Source: Prinia subflava
Taxonomy: Eukaryota; Chordata; Aves; Passeriformes; Cisticolidae
DNA length: 64,000 nt
Direction: 5' to 3'
NCBI RefSeq assembly: GCF_021018805.1
Contig: NC_086258.1
Coordinates: 13,303,936-13,367,935 of the forward strand
Shown piece by piece: positions 22,791 through 33,960 of this stretch (position 1 is its first letter; each line of letters starts with the position of its first letter). Below the pieces are notes generated by a model. It ran no database searches. It had not been told where the DNA came from and saw nothing but the letters and a program-made list of their open reading frames with translations. The position numbers and the translations under genes were made by a program.

Positions 22791-25545
22791 CCATCAGATT
22801 GGGCAAAGCACTGAAAATGAACCTTAAACAATCTTACCCCAGCAAAGGGGGTGAAGTGAAGAGGCCAAAATCGATATATCCAACCTGTTCATCCTTTGAT
22901 TTCATGGATCACAAATCTGTCCATGCATCTGTGGGATTTGTGTGGCTGGAGATGGATTCACCACCGGGCTGGGCTCAGCTCTGGAACCTGCTGGAGAGAA
23001 ACCTGTGTGATCCAAGAAAGCAGGAGGGGTCAGGGCCTCCCATCCCAGCAAGAAACAGCAATTCCAAACCAGGAACATGGAAAATAAACACATAAATTTG
23101 AACAGGTTTGCTGCCCAGAGGACAATTTGTACTTTGGGGTTCAGAGATCCTTCATGGGGTAGCTGGGAGAGAGCACGAGGAACATTTCAGACCATCAAGA
23201 AGGATTAAAAACCAGTTTGACTCATCTGAGCCCAAAGACAAAGATGTTTCACCCCAAAATCTGCTGCCTGTCCTCAAAGGACCTGTCCAGGTTCAGCAGC
23301 AATTCCCATGAGGAGCGAGCAGCCTCTGTGGATTTGCTGTGTCACTCCAAAAGGATTCCAAGTGCCTCGGATCAGAGGATCCAATGCTCAGCAGGGAATC
23401 CCAGGAATATTTTAAATATGCGTGGGTTCAGTAACAGGCTGATAAAATTATGGTCAGTGGGGAGAACTATGAGGTGATGCAAGTTTTTAACTCGGTTTTT
23501 GCAGTAAACGCAAAGAAGATCCAACAGAATTTACAGCTGTCATGATTCTCCAGGAAGATTAAAATATTTTGGATATTAATCCACTTGCTACCTCGTCCCT
23601 TCTCTCTATGGATGATCTAAAAGCAAATTCTGGGTTTTTTTAAAAAATTCATCCATTATGGTGTTGACCTGAAGCTCCTGAAGAGACAAGAAATCTTCCC
23701 CCTGATTCCCTGGGGCCTTGCATTTTATCAGACCAGATAAATTTGTTCCAGAAACACCAAATTTCTGATTTCTCTGCTCTGGGGAGTCGTTAGGAGTCTT
23801 CAAAATCTGATCTGAGTTGCTAAACTAAAGCTGGTGGGGTTTCCAGTCCTGGCTGGAGGCTTTTGGGAGCACATCTGGTGCAAAAATTTCCTGGTGGAAC
23901 CCCAAGTGTCACTTTCTGTAAATATTTCCCTGTGCGATTCCAAATTTCCCTTTCCACGATGCTTTTGGCCAGTAAAACCTGACAACTCCAAAGTTCTTCG
24001 AAAGCAAAGACAAAGAGGTGAGAACGTGGCCAAAGGGACTTTACTGCAGACATGGATTAATCCAATATTGGTTAAAGCACACTCCGAATCTCCTGTAAAC
24101 TGAATTTTTGTAGACTGGAGAAGTTGCTCAGATCTTTACCTGGTAAGGGAGCAGAGGGAAACTTCTGGGTTTAAGTGAGAAGAAAATCAGCTGTCGCTGC
24201 TCCACACGTGGAAATATTAAATATTTACTTTTAATAGAACAAACCTATGGTGTTTCCCTGGATATTGGGTGGGTTTTGTTGTAAATGCTCTGCTGGTTCA
24301 GAGGGCATCTGAATCCATGAACCATGGAGCTGATCCAACCAGGGGAACTAAACCCACCTCCTAAACACTTCTAAAAATCATTATTATTTAGAGTGGCAGA
24401 CCAGAACTTCTTGCCTATTTCCTGCCTAAACCAAACCCTTCTTCTTATTTTTCCTCAAAAGAATTGATGGCTATCAAAATTAATTTGAATTTTCTCCTTG
24501 CTATTTTTTTTCTGATGTTTGCAATTTGAATGTTTCTCCCGATCTTTGGTGGGTTTAGAGACAGAAATGGCATTTCTGGGCTCCATCCTCAGTGGGAAGG
24601 GTCACCTCATCCCCACCTTGCCCTGGCTGATCCCAAGCCCTGGATAAAAGCTCCAAAGTGCTGCAAATCTTCTTCCACGAGTCCTGATGCAGCCACAGGA
24701 TGGGTTTGGCCAGGGACGTTTCACTGCTGTTAAATCAACAGCAAAACCCTTTAATTCCTCTGAACACGCAGCAACACTTTGGATCCTTGACTTTGGCCCC
24801 AAAACCAAAGGGATTAATGTGTCTTTTCTTAATTGCTACATTTAACAACAAATTTCTCATCTTTATCCCCTTTTTCTGACACATCTCTACCGTTCCTTTC
24901 CTTTTTGTTCCGTTTTTCCACCAAACCATTCCTCCTTCCCAGCTTTGTCCTACACCTCTCTCTTACACCACTCCAGATCTTTTTCCTTCTCCCACTCTTA
25001 AGAATCCTCAAGGGCAGCAAGAATTTTCCATTTTCCTGCCCGAAACTCTCCGTATATCTCTCCCCACCTCGTTACAATAAAATAATTCTTCCACTTCGCT
25101 GTCACCTCAATTTAGCTCTCTCACCCTCCACTCCCTCTTTTTCCCCCGGTTTAAAGACCGACCAGCATTTCCTGAATTGGAAAAGCCACAATAATATTTT
25201 TTTTCCATTGAAAATACGACAAGTACAGTATTTCCATTGAACATACCACAGGAACAGTGTTTCCATTGAATGTACCACAAGGACGGTGCTTTTGAGGTAT
25301 CTAAATGCTGAGATGAACTCATAATGTTCAGCTTGGACTCGTTAAAGCAAAGCCCCTTCTCTCCTCAAAAAGAAAAAAAAAAGTTTCCCCAGACAGAGAA
25401 AGAATTTTTATTCACAGGTTTCAGAAAAGAAAAAAAAAAAAATACAATAAAAACAAGACCTAGACAGAGCCAGGACAATTTTGCACTTGCTTTGTGAGTA
25501 AAATATAAATAGGTTTTAGCAAGTTTAAAAAAAAAAAAAAATCCA
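22791..25545. other. unique non-coding DNA
   Basis: Mixed AT-leaning sequence. 24830-25240 is a long pyrimidine-rich stretch on the + strand that leaves a 135-codon frame open without any recognisable motif. Two A-rich runs occur near 25369-25382 and 25430-25442. Confidence 0.5.
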
Positions 25546-25780
25546 TTAAAAATGCTTAGAGTGGTTGAACAGCTGGAAAAGCAACTTTTTTTCCTTTTTT
25601 TTTTTTTTTCCTTTTCTTTTTTTTTTTTTTTTTTGATAACATTTAAAGCTGCTTAGCAGCTGGGGGAAAAAATCGCCTGTAAAAACACTTAACATTTACA
25701 GCCACTCAGTGGCTGGAAAAGCAACTTGTTATAAAATTGATTTAACATCTCAGTGGCTGGAAAAGACATCCCCGCACATC
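25546..25780 (+). repeat. diverged repeat units with a hairpin core
   Basis: Several units share the pattern AACATTTA, then a palindrome, then GCTGGAAAAGCAACTT. The two clearest cores are 15-nt perfect hairpins: AGCTGC-TTA-GCAGCT at 25647-25661 and AGCCACT-C-AGTGGCT at 25700-25714. A third unit (25744-25765) keeps only the right arm. A T-rich run (about 25586-25634) interrupts the series. Similar wording occurs at 38038-38215. Confidence 0.5.
25586..25634. repeat. T-rich low-complexity run
   Basis: Nearly 50 bases of T interrupted by a few C, inside the hairpin repeat series. Confidence 0.85.
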
Positions 25781-26337
25781 CATCGGGCTGCAGTGTTTTA
25801 CACCGCTATTTATGGCTATTGAGACACAGATAAGGCTATAAATAGATAAACTGGGCATTTCAGCCCATGCCATTGTGGCAGGGAATAATTTCCATGCAGA
25901 TCTCTCGCTGTTTTATTTTATTTTCTGGGAGTTTTCCGCTAAGCCCTTTAAATTCCCATCAGTCTGGAGTCTGGCGGGCCGGGATGCTCAGCCCCCAGGA
26001 AGGCTGTAAATCACTTTAGTTACAGAGCACTTTATGAAATAAAATAATGAAATATGAAATAATAACTGAGCTCCAGCGGAGCCCTGGCTGAGGCAGCAGG
26101 GCCCAGGCTGCCCCACACACTCTTTGTAGCGCAGGGTGGAAATGGGGATGTCTCCATCAGCAGCTGGAGAGGAGACAGGAGCCTGCCAGACCCCGAATCC
26201 CAAAAACACGGGCCGTGAAAAGCCCCATCAGAGCAGCAATTAGCACATTTGTCTCTGTCTGAGATTAGAGCTCTTAAAACGCCGATTTAAAACGTGAGTC
26301 ATGCAAGAGCCCTTCCAGCAGCCTCGGGCAGTGGTGC
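25781..26337. other. unique DNA with GATA/MEF2-like cluster
   Basis: Unique sequence; the block at 25790-25980 keeps several CpGs. AGATAAG (25828-25834), CTATAAATAG (25836-25845) and AGATAAA (25844-25850) follow one another closely. No exon is recognised. Confidence 0.4.
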
Positions 26338-26722
26338 TGCCCTGCATGCAGATGTGCAGGCAGGCCCTGCATCCTGCCCTGCATCCAGATGTGCAGGAGG
26401 GCCCCTGCATCCAGATGTGCAGGAGAGCCCTGCATCCTGCCCTGCATCCAGATGTGCAGGCTGGCCCCTGCATGCTGCCCTGCATCCAGATGTGCAGGCT
26501 GGCCCCTGCATCCTGCCCTGCATCCAGATGTGCAGGCTGGCCCCTGCATCCTGCCCTGCATCCAGATGTGCAGGCTGGCCCCTGCATCCTGCCCTGCATC
26601 CAGCTGTGCAGGCGGGCCCTGCATCCTGCCCTGCATCCAGATGTGCAGGCAGGCCCTGCATCCTGCCCTGCATCCAGATGTGCAGGCAGGCCCTGCATCC
26701 TGCCCTGCATCCAGCGGTGCAG
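26338..26722. repeat. 37-38-bp GC-rich minisatellite, about 10 copies
   Basis: Units of the type TGTGCAGGCTGGCCCCTGCA followed by TCCTGCCCTGCATCCAGA, 38 bp in the middle of the array and 37 bp where one C is missing. A shorter unit occurs near 26401-26420. The unit has no stop in most phases, so frames of 144-216 codons on + and 149-179 codons on - run through it; these are repeat artefacts. Confidence 0.96.
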
Positions 26723-27640
26723 CGCTGACAGAGGGGATGCACTGGCACATCTCTGCTCAGCCCCGCTCAAAGTCTCCAAAACCGGGACTAAAGTTTTTGC
26801 CTAAATGTTCTCGAGCTTCCCTTGAGCTCCCTCCTGGGCGAGAACCCTTCTGCGTGTGGGCACCCGCTGGAATTCACTGCGGAATTACCTTAATAATGCA
26901 ACAAATTGATCGCTTTGTTCAGCTCCTCGAGGCAGGGATGTCCCCAGCCCCGGGGAGATGTCAGGGCTCTCTGTGGCTCTCCCTCCGACTTCACCTCCCT
27001 CCGATTTTCTATTCCATCCTTCCAGGAGTTTCTCTCTGACAAAATTCTCTGGACGCATCCCTGGTGCTTGAAAGGTGTCATAAAACCCTGGAGGCACTTC
27101 TTGCAACAACAAATTAATGGGGCAATTAAACCTTTCGTTTTTTGCTGGTGGGGGGAAATCCAGGCAAGCCAAGAAGCCTCGTTCAGCCCAGGGATCCACC
27201 CTGGCTCCCCAGGGGATGAGCACAGCTCCTGCTGAGCCCCCGGGGAGAGCACGGAGCCTCCTGGGGCAGAAGCAGCTCCTCACGTTTTATTTCCCAGCAA
27301 GGATGTCCTGTCTGGCTGGACTGTGGCTGAGGACCCAGTAAAGAGGGAGAGGGAACGTTGCCACTATTGGGTGTCGCTTTCCAAATTCCCAAACTTCTCC
27401 TGAAGTCAGGGGTAGAGCCCAAAGCGCTGCTCTAGCTGGGTTTGGTGCCAAATTTTGGAGCTGGGATGAGAAGCTGGATGTCTCTGCCGGTAACTGCAGA
27501 TAATGAGGCAATGTTCCCAAAGTATCTGAGGCTGGGATCTTTGAAGTGTAACCACTTTGTGGCCAAATCCCTGTGAAAGTGGAAAAAATAATAATAATTA
27601 CCTATGAATATGTGAAGACGTATATTCCTCAAGGACAGAC
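26723..27640. other. unique non-coding DNA
   Basis: GC-rich at 26820-27000 and 27180-27290. Minus-strand frames of 120-132 codons at 26885-27283 are unfamiliar. No repeat family is recognised. Confidence 0.45.
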
Positions 27641-27699
27641 AGGAATTGTTCAGTGTCGTCCGGGTGAAGGGAGGAGGTGCAAAAAGAAGATTTTCAGCA

Positions 27700-27790
27700 G
27701 AGTTTTCCTGCCAGGGAGAGCTATTAGGCACTGGAATTATTTCCTCAAGGAGAGCAGAGGAAGGCAATTCCTTCAGACATTTAATAATAG
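27700..27790 (+). mobile_element. possible very old LINE (CR1-like) fragment
   Basis: The wording GAGCTATTAGGCACTGGAAT, then TCCTCAAGGAGAG resembles the CR1 segment around the end of ORF2. Heavily diverged. An alternative is chance similarity. Confidence 0.25.
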
Positions 27791-29559
27791 CCTGGGCAAA
27801 GAATTAGGAAATATAAAGAAGCAGCTTGCACTGGCAGGTAATTGAGCTAATCAGGACTAAGTAGGACTCAGAATTTATTTTTTCTTAGGATCCATTTAAA
27901 GTCAGCTGCAGTAGATATTTCATTAATTCATTGCCCTTTTCATTGCAGTCCAACACCCAGGAGGAAGGCAGGAGAAGTTAATATTAAAAAAACACCAGCC
28001 CAGTCAGTGCTGGGAACGCTGGGGCGAGGCGGTGCCAGCGAGGAGAGATTTCGTGGGCACTCCCCAGACACAAAAACGAGCTCTCAAACAGGCCACAAAA
28101 GCCAGTGGGGAAGAGAAGGGGTGGAGGGAGCCAAGGTCTGATCTGGAAAATAAAAAGGGAAAAGCAAGGATGAAGAACCAGGGGATTGGACAAGATGGGA
28201 TGGGCTGGGAGGGGGTCCTGGAGAGCCTCTGTCTTGGCAACAGCCACGGAAAATCAAAGTGCAGAATAAAGAAGTGCTGTAAGAACAGCCCGTGATCGAA
28301 TACCAGACTGGCTAATTTGTATTTCAGGAGCTCCAGGAGAGGATGCTGCACTCTGTGCCTCTGGACCTGCCACACATTTGGTGTTCCTGGACACAGAGCC
28401 AGCACTAAATCAGGGGCATCCGGCTCAGACTTGAGCTGGGGTGTAAAGGCTGAGCAGCATCAGACTGAGAAACTAAATTTGGGGAGAGGCAGACACTTCA
28501 GAGCCCTGTGGTGTCTGGATCACCCAGAGCATGCCGAAGCCAGGTTCTTTTTTTCTCTCCCTGTTCATCCTGAACAGCACAGTGGGTGCCAGGTTCTATC
28601 CTTTCATCCTTTCTCCTTGTTCTGCCTTTAAAAATGAACATTTTGGACATGCTGTAATTATTCCACATGGGATTATTTGCCAGTTACATCCACTGCTGGG
28701 CATGTCCTGCAGGCCAGGGCAGGAGGGGACACAGCCTGGGATGTCCCATCAGCTCTCTGAGTGACAAAAGATCCCAAGTGCATCAGGAACACTCTGCCTG
28801 TGTCCCTGCTTTCCCAGGACGTGTGGTCCCTCCTGCATCCAGGTGGGACAAAGGTTGTTCCTAAAAGAAAGCTGAAGAGAAAGAAGGAGAGAGAAAATCC
28901 TCACGTGACCCTCACCATAAAATCCACACCCATAAATTCCGTCAGAGCTGAGTAGAGGCTTTATCACAACGAGGTTTATCACATTTTTAACAACCTGATG
29001 GCATTTCAGATTATGTCCAAGACAATAATTACTCCCAGCTGGAGCTCCATGAAGGCCATAAGTGTTTATCAGGATATGGAAAATTGCTGCATTTGCCCCA
29101 GAGATGTCAGAGCCAGGTTTTTATGTCCTCATTGATGGCAGTGGGTGGAGAGTCACAACCCAACACGCTTGGTCTGGTTCAAGACATTTACTCCACAAGC
29201 GTCATCAACTTTTAATGCTGCTACCACCAAACCCGAGCCCCGATGTCAGAACCCAGCCCTGAATTTGTGCAGTTGCTCTGTAACCTGCACAGAGAAGTCA
29301 TCAGTACAAACCCAACCCGCCCTAAAAGCCGCTCAGAAATTCAGGTTATTCCCTACACGTTTGCACAGCGACCGCAGCCATTGATTTATCCCTTATTAGT
29401 GGCTGATATCACCAGTGGATTTAAATCACGGCTCTATTAACATCCATCAGCAAGCTGACCTAGAAACTTATTTATTTAAGAACACCAGTGGTCTGAGGAA
29501 AAGCCAAAAACAAAAACAAGTACAATGGGGTTTGGATCTGGACAATGCTTGGGAACCGT
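27791..29559. other. unique non-coding DNA
   Basis: No repeats or exons recognised. 28030-28260 is purine-rich. Overlapping frames of up to 133 codons at 28004-28405 carry no familiar motif. Confidence 0.45.
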
Positions 29560-30010
29560 CCTGGCAGCCACCAAGTTGGAATATTTGATCTTCACAGCTT
29601 GACGTCAAGAATGGCTTTCAAGTCTCCTGGCTGGTAAATACATCTGGCTCATGCCTTGTTTAACATTTGAGGTGCTTATAGATATTGTGGTTTCAAAGTT
29701 GATCAAACATGCAGGGCATTATTTGTAGGAAAAACATTTACCTTACTGGAGAGGTTTGACTTATACCGAGGGCTCAAATGATTTCCCGTCTGCTTTAATG
29801 TGTGGAGGAAAGTGGAATTTGCTTTGGGAAGCAAAGAAGAAGGCGGTTCAACACATCCTGCCGTGCCCAGTGCGGCTCGGGATCGCCTGTAGGAAAGCTC
29901 AGCACCATTTATTTTGTGGGATACAGCTTGCTCAGAAAGCAATTTAATGCTGTGGAGTGAAGGGAAAAGAAAACGAACTGAGGTTCGGGAGTTGGATGTG
30001 AAATTTGCGG
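29560..30010. promoter_or_regulatory. candidate regulatory block with perfect CRE palindrome
   Basis: A unique stretch with a full cAMP-response-element consensus TGACGTCA at 29600-29607. It has a run of retained CpGs, dense around 29840-29890 (GCGGTTC, GCGGCTCGGGATCGCC). There are no repeats and no familiar protein frame. Regulatory function is inferred from composition and one motif. Confidence 0.25.
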
Positions 30011-31320
30011 GTGTCCTTTCAGTTGTTCCTGTCAATGGAGAAATAAAATGAAAGGGAGAAGGGGTGGGAAGATAGGGGGAAAGAGGGAAGGAGGAGAATA
30101 GAGGAATGAAGCACAGGCATTTTGGACATCTTGGATGAGAAATGCACTCAAGGTTTATCATTGAAGAGTTCGGGGAGGAAAGGTCCAGGCCAGGGGAGCT
30201 GCTGTGAAGGAATGAAGGAACTCCAGGGGTTGAATGAAGCCTTGGGTTCCACTGGGACACCACGGAGGTCTCCTTGCTTTGCTGTCTCCATCCAGAGAGG
30301 TTTCACCCCGGTTAGAAGAAGCAGTATTTGAAAATATTTGCTCTTAGCACAGCAGGGAAAGACTACAGCAGGGATTACAGAGGACTGAAGGACTAACAGC
30401 AGCAAGGGAAGGGAAAAGGACTGATTCTCATCCTGGAAACCATGAAAACCCAAAGGAGCAGTGTCCATGGTGGGATCCCCTCCAAAAAGCAGCACTGCCT
30501 CTCTCAGGCTCTTCCATTCCCACCTCTTTGTGGTGTGTGACCCGTGAGGGGTCCTGGGGTTTGTCTGGCCTTGTGCTACCACGAGTCAGGATGGGGGAAC
30601 CACAGCTTCATCCTGAATAACCCAAATCCTGCTGCTTGCTGTCCCTCTGGGCATGAGCACCCCTTAGAGAACACCCTAGAAACAACCACGCAATTGCCAT
30701 CTGGAAAATGCTATTTTTTTCCCTCAGACTTCACAATTTTTCAATTCTTGAGGAGAAAAGAGAGTTCTGAGTGTTCAGTGAGAGGGCAGCTGGCTTGTGT
30801 GGGTTCAGCTCTGTGCTGATGCTGCTCTCAGTCATGACTGAGATAAAGATTATCTGGATAATGACTGAAATAAAGATTTCACTCAGCTTCAAAATACTCC
30901 AAAAGCCTTTTCCTGGAAAGAGCTGATTTTTGAAGTCAGCCGGTGCAATCTGTGCTTGGTCACAAGCAGCAGACCCCAGATCTCCATCAGCCACTCAAAG
31001 CATTTTCACAAGAGCTGCAGGAGATGAGATGTTCTCACTGGCTCTGCTGAAGGAGGTTGTGCAAGGGTCCAAAATCCCCAGGGAACAGACACAGAAGGAA
31101 ATCCCCAGCAGTGGGAGAAGGCTCAGCTGGCACCCACACTTGTATCAGCTGTCAGAGGAACCAAAAATCCATCAAAACCCGTTCATCTTGGGAAAACCTT
31201 TCCCTTCCAGCTTCCAGAGCGTGGGATTTATGTGGGAACTGCAGCGTGCTCCATTTCGAAGCCTGGTTTCCAGCAGAGGGGATGTGGAAGCCCTACAGAC
31301 TCAGAAGCGAGAAAGCAAAT
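30011..31320. other. unique non-coding DNA
   Basis: 30010-30120 is purine-rich. A 186-codon minus frame (29703-30263) crosses the boundary. It is serine/proline-rich with no family resemblance, and I do not accept it as a gene. Confidence 0.45.
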
Positions 31321-31329
31321 AAAAAAGCA

Positions 31330-31770
31330 CCGATTCTGATGGGTTTTTACTAAAAATAATCACGTTTTAAACTCCGTCTGCCGGAGTTTTGGGCATTGAC
31401 TCATGCAGAAACCGAGGCAATCCCGTAAGGGAAGGGGATTGTTACCGTAGGAGCTGAATAACTCCTGGTTGGCACTGGAATTGCAGAAGTCTCACATACC
31501 AGGAGCTACTGCTGGGAAAATTTATGGGCTCTCAGGAATCACAGATCCACTCGAGGATCCGACAATTTGTAGACAACCGTCGAACAAAAATAATAAAAAA
31601 ATAATAAAGCTGCAAAAACCGAGTCCAAAGTCTCCGGATCAGCGAGGGATATGCACAAAATTCCCTTTCATGTTATTATTGGACTGGGCCAGACGTCCAG
31701 ACACACCGAGTTACTCAAGCTCGCTGTCAGCTCCGCCATAAATTTATATGGAATTTCAGGGCGACCTCAG
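31330..31770. promoter_or_regulatory. candidate regulatory block with undepleted CpG
   Basis: I count about 19 CpG in roughly 440 bp of only moderate GC content, close to the number expected without methylation decay, whereas the flanks are strongly depleted. An AP-1-type TGACTCA lies at 31397-31403. There is no repeat match. This is compatible with a hypomethylated enhancer or a constrained element, but that is inference. Confidence 0.3.
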
Positions 31771-33960
31771 AGGGGCAATATTGGCTTAAGGTGTTTCCAT
31801 TTCAGAGCCTTGTCCCACTGCAGACTGGTAGAATTTTATTTTTTTTTTCCCAGTTTTGAGCTTTTTGAATGACTTTAGCTTCCCAAACCTTTATTGGCCA
31901 AATATCCCTCTCCCAGCCCGCTCCAGCTCCACATTGCTTCGATCCAGAGCCTGACTGCTAAGTCAGACTTAACACCAGTCTGCTGTCAGTGGATGCTACT
32001 GTGCTATTTATAAACCCTCTGCTACACACAGGTATTTATGGCACTGAGAAGGGTCAGGAAGAACAAAAAAAATTAAAAAGAGGGGAAAAAAAAGAAGAAG
32101 AAAAAGGTTCACTCCATTTTTATTAGCCCGATTCACAGCCAACCATATGGCCACAAACTGGGAGCAGCCAGCTCAGACAACTGGAGCAGCAGCGCTCCCT
32201 GAATCCTGCAAAATCCATTAGATTGTGTTAAATAGGGGGATATTTATCTCTGTCCTAAGAGAGGGGTGTCAGATATTTAATAAATGATAACCAGGTCCTC
32301 CCTGAGCCCCCCGTGTTGGCCTTGTCCCTGATCCCAAGCCAGATCAGAAGGTCCTTTGCTGCCTGTGCCTCCCCTGGAGCTGCTGCCACTCCCCTGCCAT
32401 CGGACTCTTCCCCAAAAAGGTTTTTTACTGGAATAAATCGTCCTGCTGGAGATGCACAGTCCTGAGTGGGACAGGAAGGACGTGCAGCTGTGCCTGCAAG
32501 TGCTCCTGGAGGGGAGACGGGGTGCCCAAAACCCCCTGCTAACCATGGGATGTGTTTTAAGATTATTTCATGTTGTTTTTTGCTCTGTGTTGTTCGGTGG
32601 GGTTTTTTGTTCTCCTGTGGACAGTCCTTGAAGGTAATTTGGAAACAGAGAAGTTCCTTTTAGATTTGTTAGGACAGAGGGTTTAGCCTCCCTCACAGAC
32701 AATATTGTGCACAACAAAGCTCAGATGGTCGAGGTTCAATCCATGGCCCAGCAAACCCCACAGCTCCCGAGGATCTGTCCCACATCCTCGGGGGGATGGT
32801 GCCCCAAAAGCTCTGAGGAAGCCCATCCAGCTTTGTGGAGATCCAAGCTCTCATCCCAGAGAGAGGACAGCCCCACGAGTGTCATCCCAGGAAAACCTGC
32901 TGGGATCCTGGCACAGCCCTGGGCTCAGGATTCCACAGTGCCCACAAACACCCCCTGCCAGGGCTGCTCTGGGTCCCTGCCCAGCGCTGAGCCCCGCAGG
33001 CACCCCTGGCATGGATGCTGCCTCCTCCTTGTGCCTTTCCCAAGGTCATTCCCATTCTTTTTGCACCGGTTCCCTATCTCCACCACCAAAGTTCCTCGTG
33101 GCGACCTCCCCCAGAGCCTGAGCGAGTTTAATTAATAATCCTGGCCTCTGAGGGAGTAACAAAGAGGCGGAAGGACTGGGGGAGGGAGCAGCCTGGAGCA
33201 GCACTGGTAGGAAACACATGGTCACGGAGCTGAGGCACGGGCAGAAATTCCCATCAGGGAACAATGCTGCACCAGCTGGGACAGGAGAAGGTGACCTCAG
33301 GGCTTCGCCTCTCCATCGCCTCCAGCCCATTGTTCTATTGTGTCTTTCGCAGGGAGTTCAAGGGAATAAACAGCATTTTCCAAGCTGGCTTCGCCTCCGG
33401 GATGGTTTTCTGGATTTGTATGAGGGAAGAAATCCAGCCTTGATGCACTCAGCACCTGCCAGGGTGTGGGTTCAGCCTGGGGGTTACAGAGGTCCTTCCC
33501 TGTCCCCAGGTGTCCTGTGCTGGACAGAGCCAACCCCAGTGAAAGGAGGGATTCTGTTCCCAAAGGCTCCGCAGGGATGTTCAGCCCCAACACCCCCAAA
33601 CCAGGGGGGTGACTGAGAGGGCAGCTCCTCCTGCCCACCACACCACGGCCGAGGCTCCCTCAGAGCCCAGGGATGGTGAGGAACCACTGAGGTCCTTCCC
33701 TACTCAGACCTGGAGCGATTCATCCCCACACAACCCAATCCCAACGCTCCCTAATTATCCTCCAGCTTTTAATCTCCCTGCGGGCTGCTGTTTCTGTACC
33801 TCCTTTTCTGCTGGCGTTTCAGAGCTCCAGAAACAAAGCCCTGCAGGGGCCTGGTGCAGAGAAGGCCTTTGTGACCCACAGGGGAGCAGCAGCTTGGGAT
33901 GAGGGCTGGGAATGGTTAACAGGAGATGCCCAGGGGAGACACCAAGGCTCAGTGACAGCA
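31771..33960. other. unique non-coding DNA
   Basis: A MEF2-like CTATTTATAA occurs at 32004-32013, an A-rich run near 32066-32104, and a GC-rich stretch at 32740-33320 with short unfamiliar frames. No repeat family is seen. Confidence 0.45.

Noticed and set aside
26240..27039. Cysteine-rich frames of 144-216 codons on both strands
   Set aside because: Produced by the 37/38-bp minisatellite and open on both strands at once, which is not expected of a real gene.
29703..30263. 186-codon minus-strand frame
   Set aside because: Serine/proline-rich without any family motif; no splice, start-context or conservation support can be shown.
32725..32750. GGTTCAATCC, similar to a tRNA T loop
   Set aside because: One base short of the B-box consensus and no cloverleaf can be drawn.
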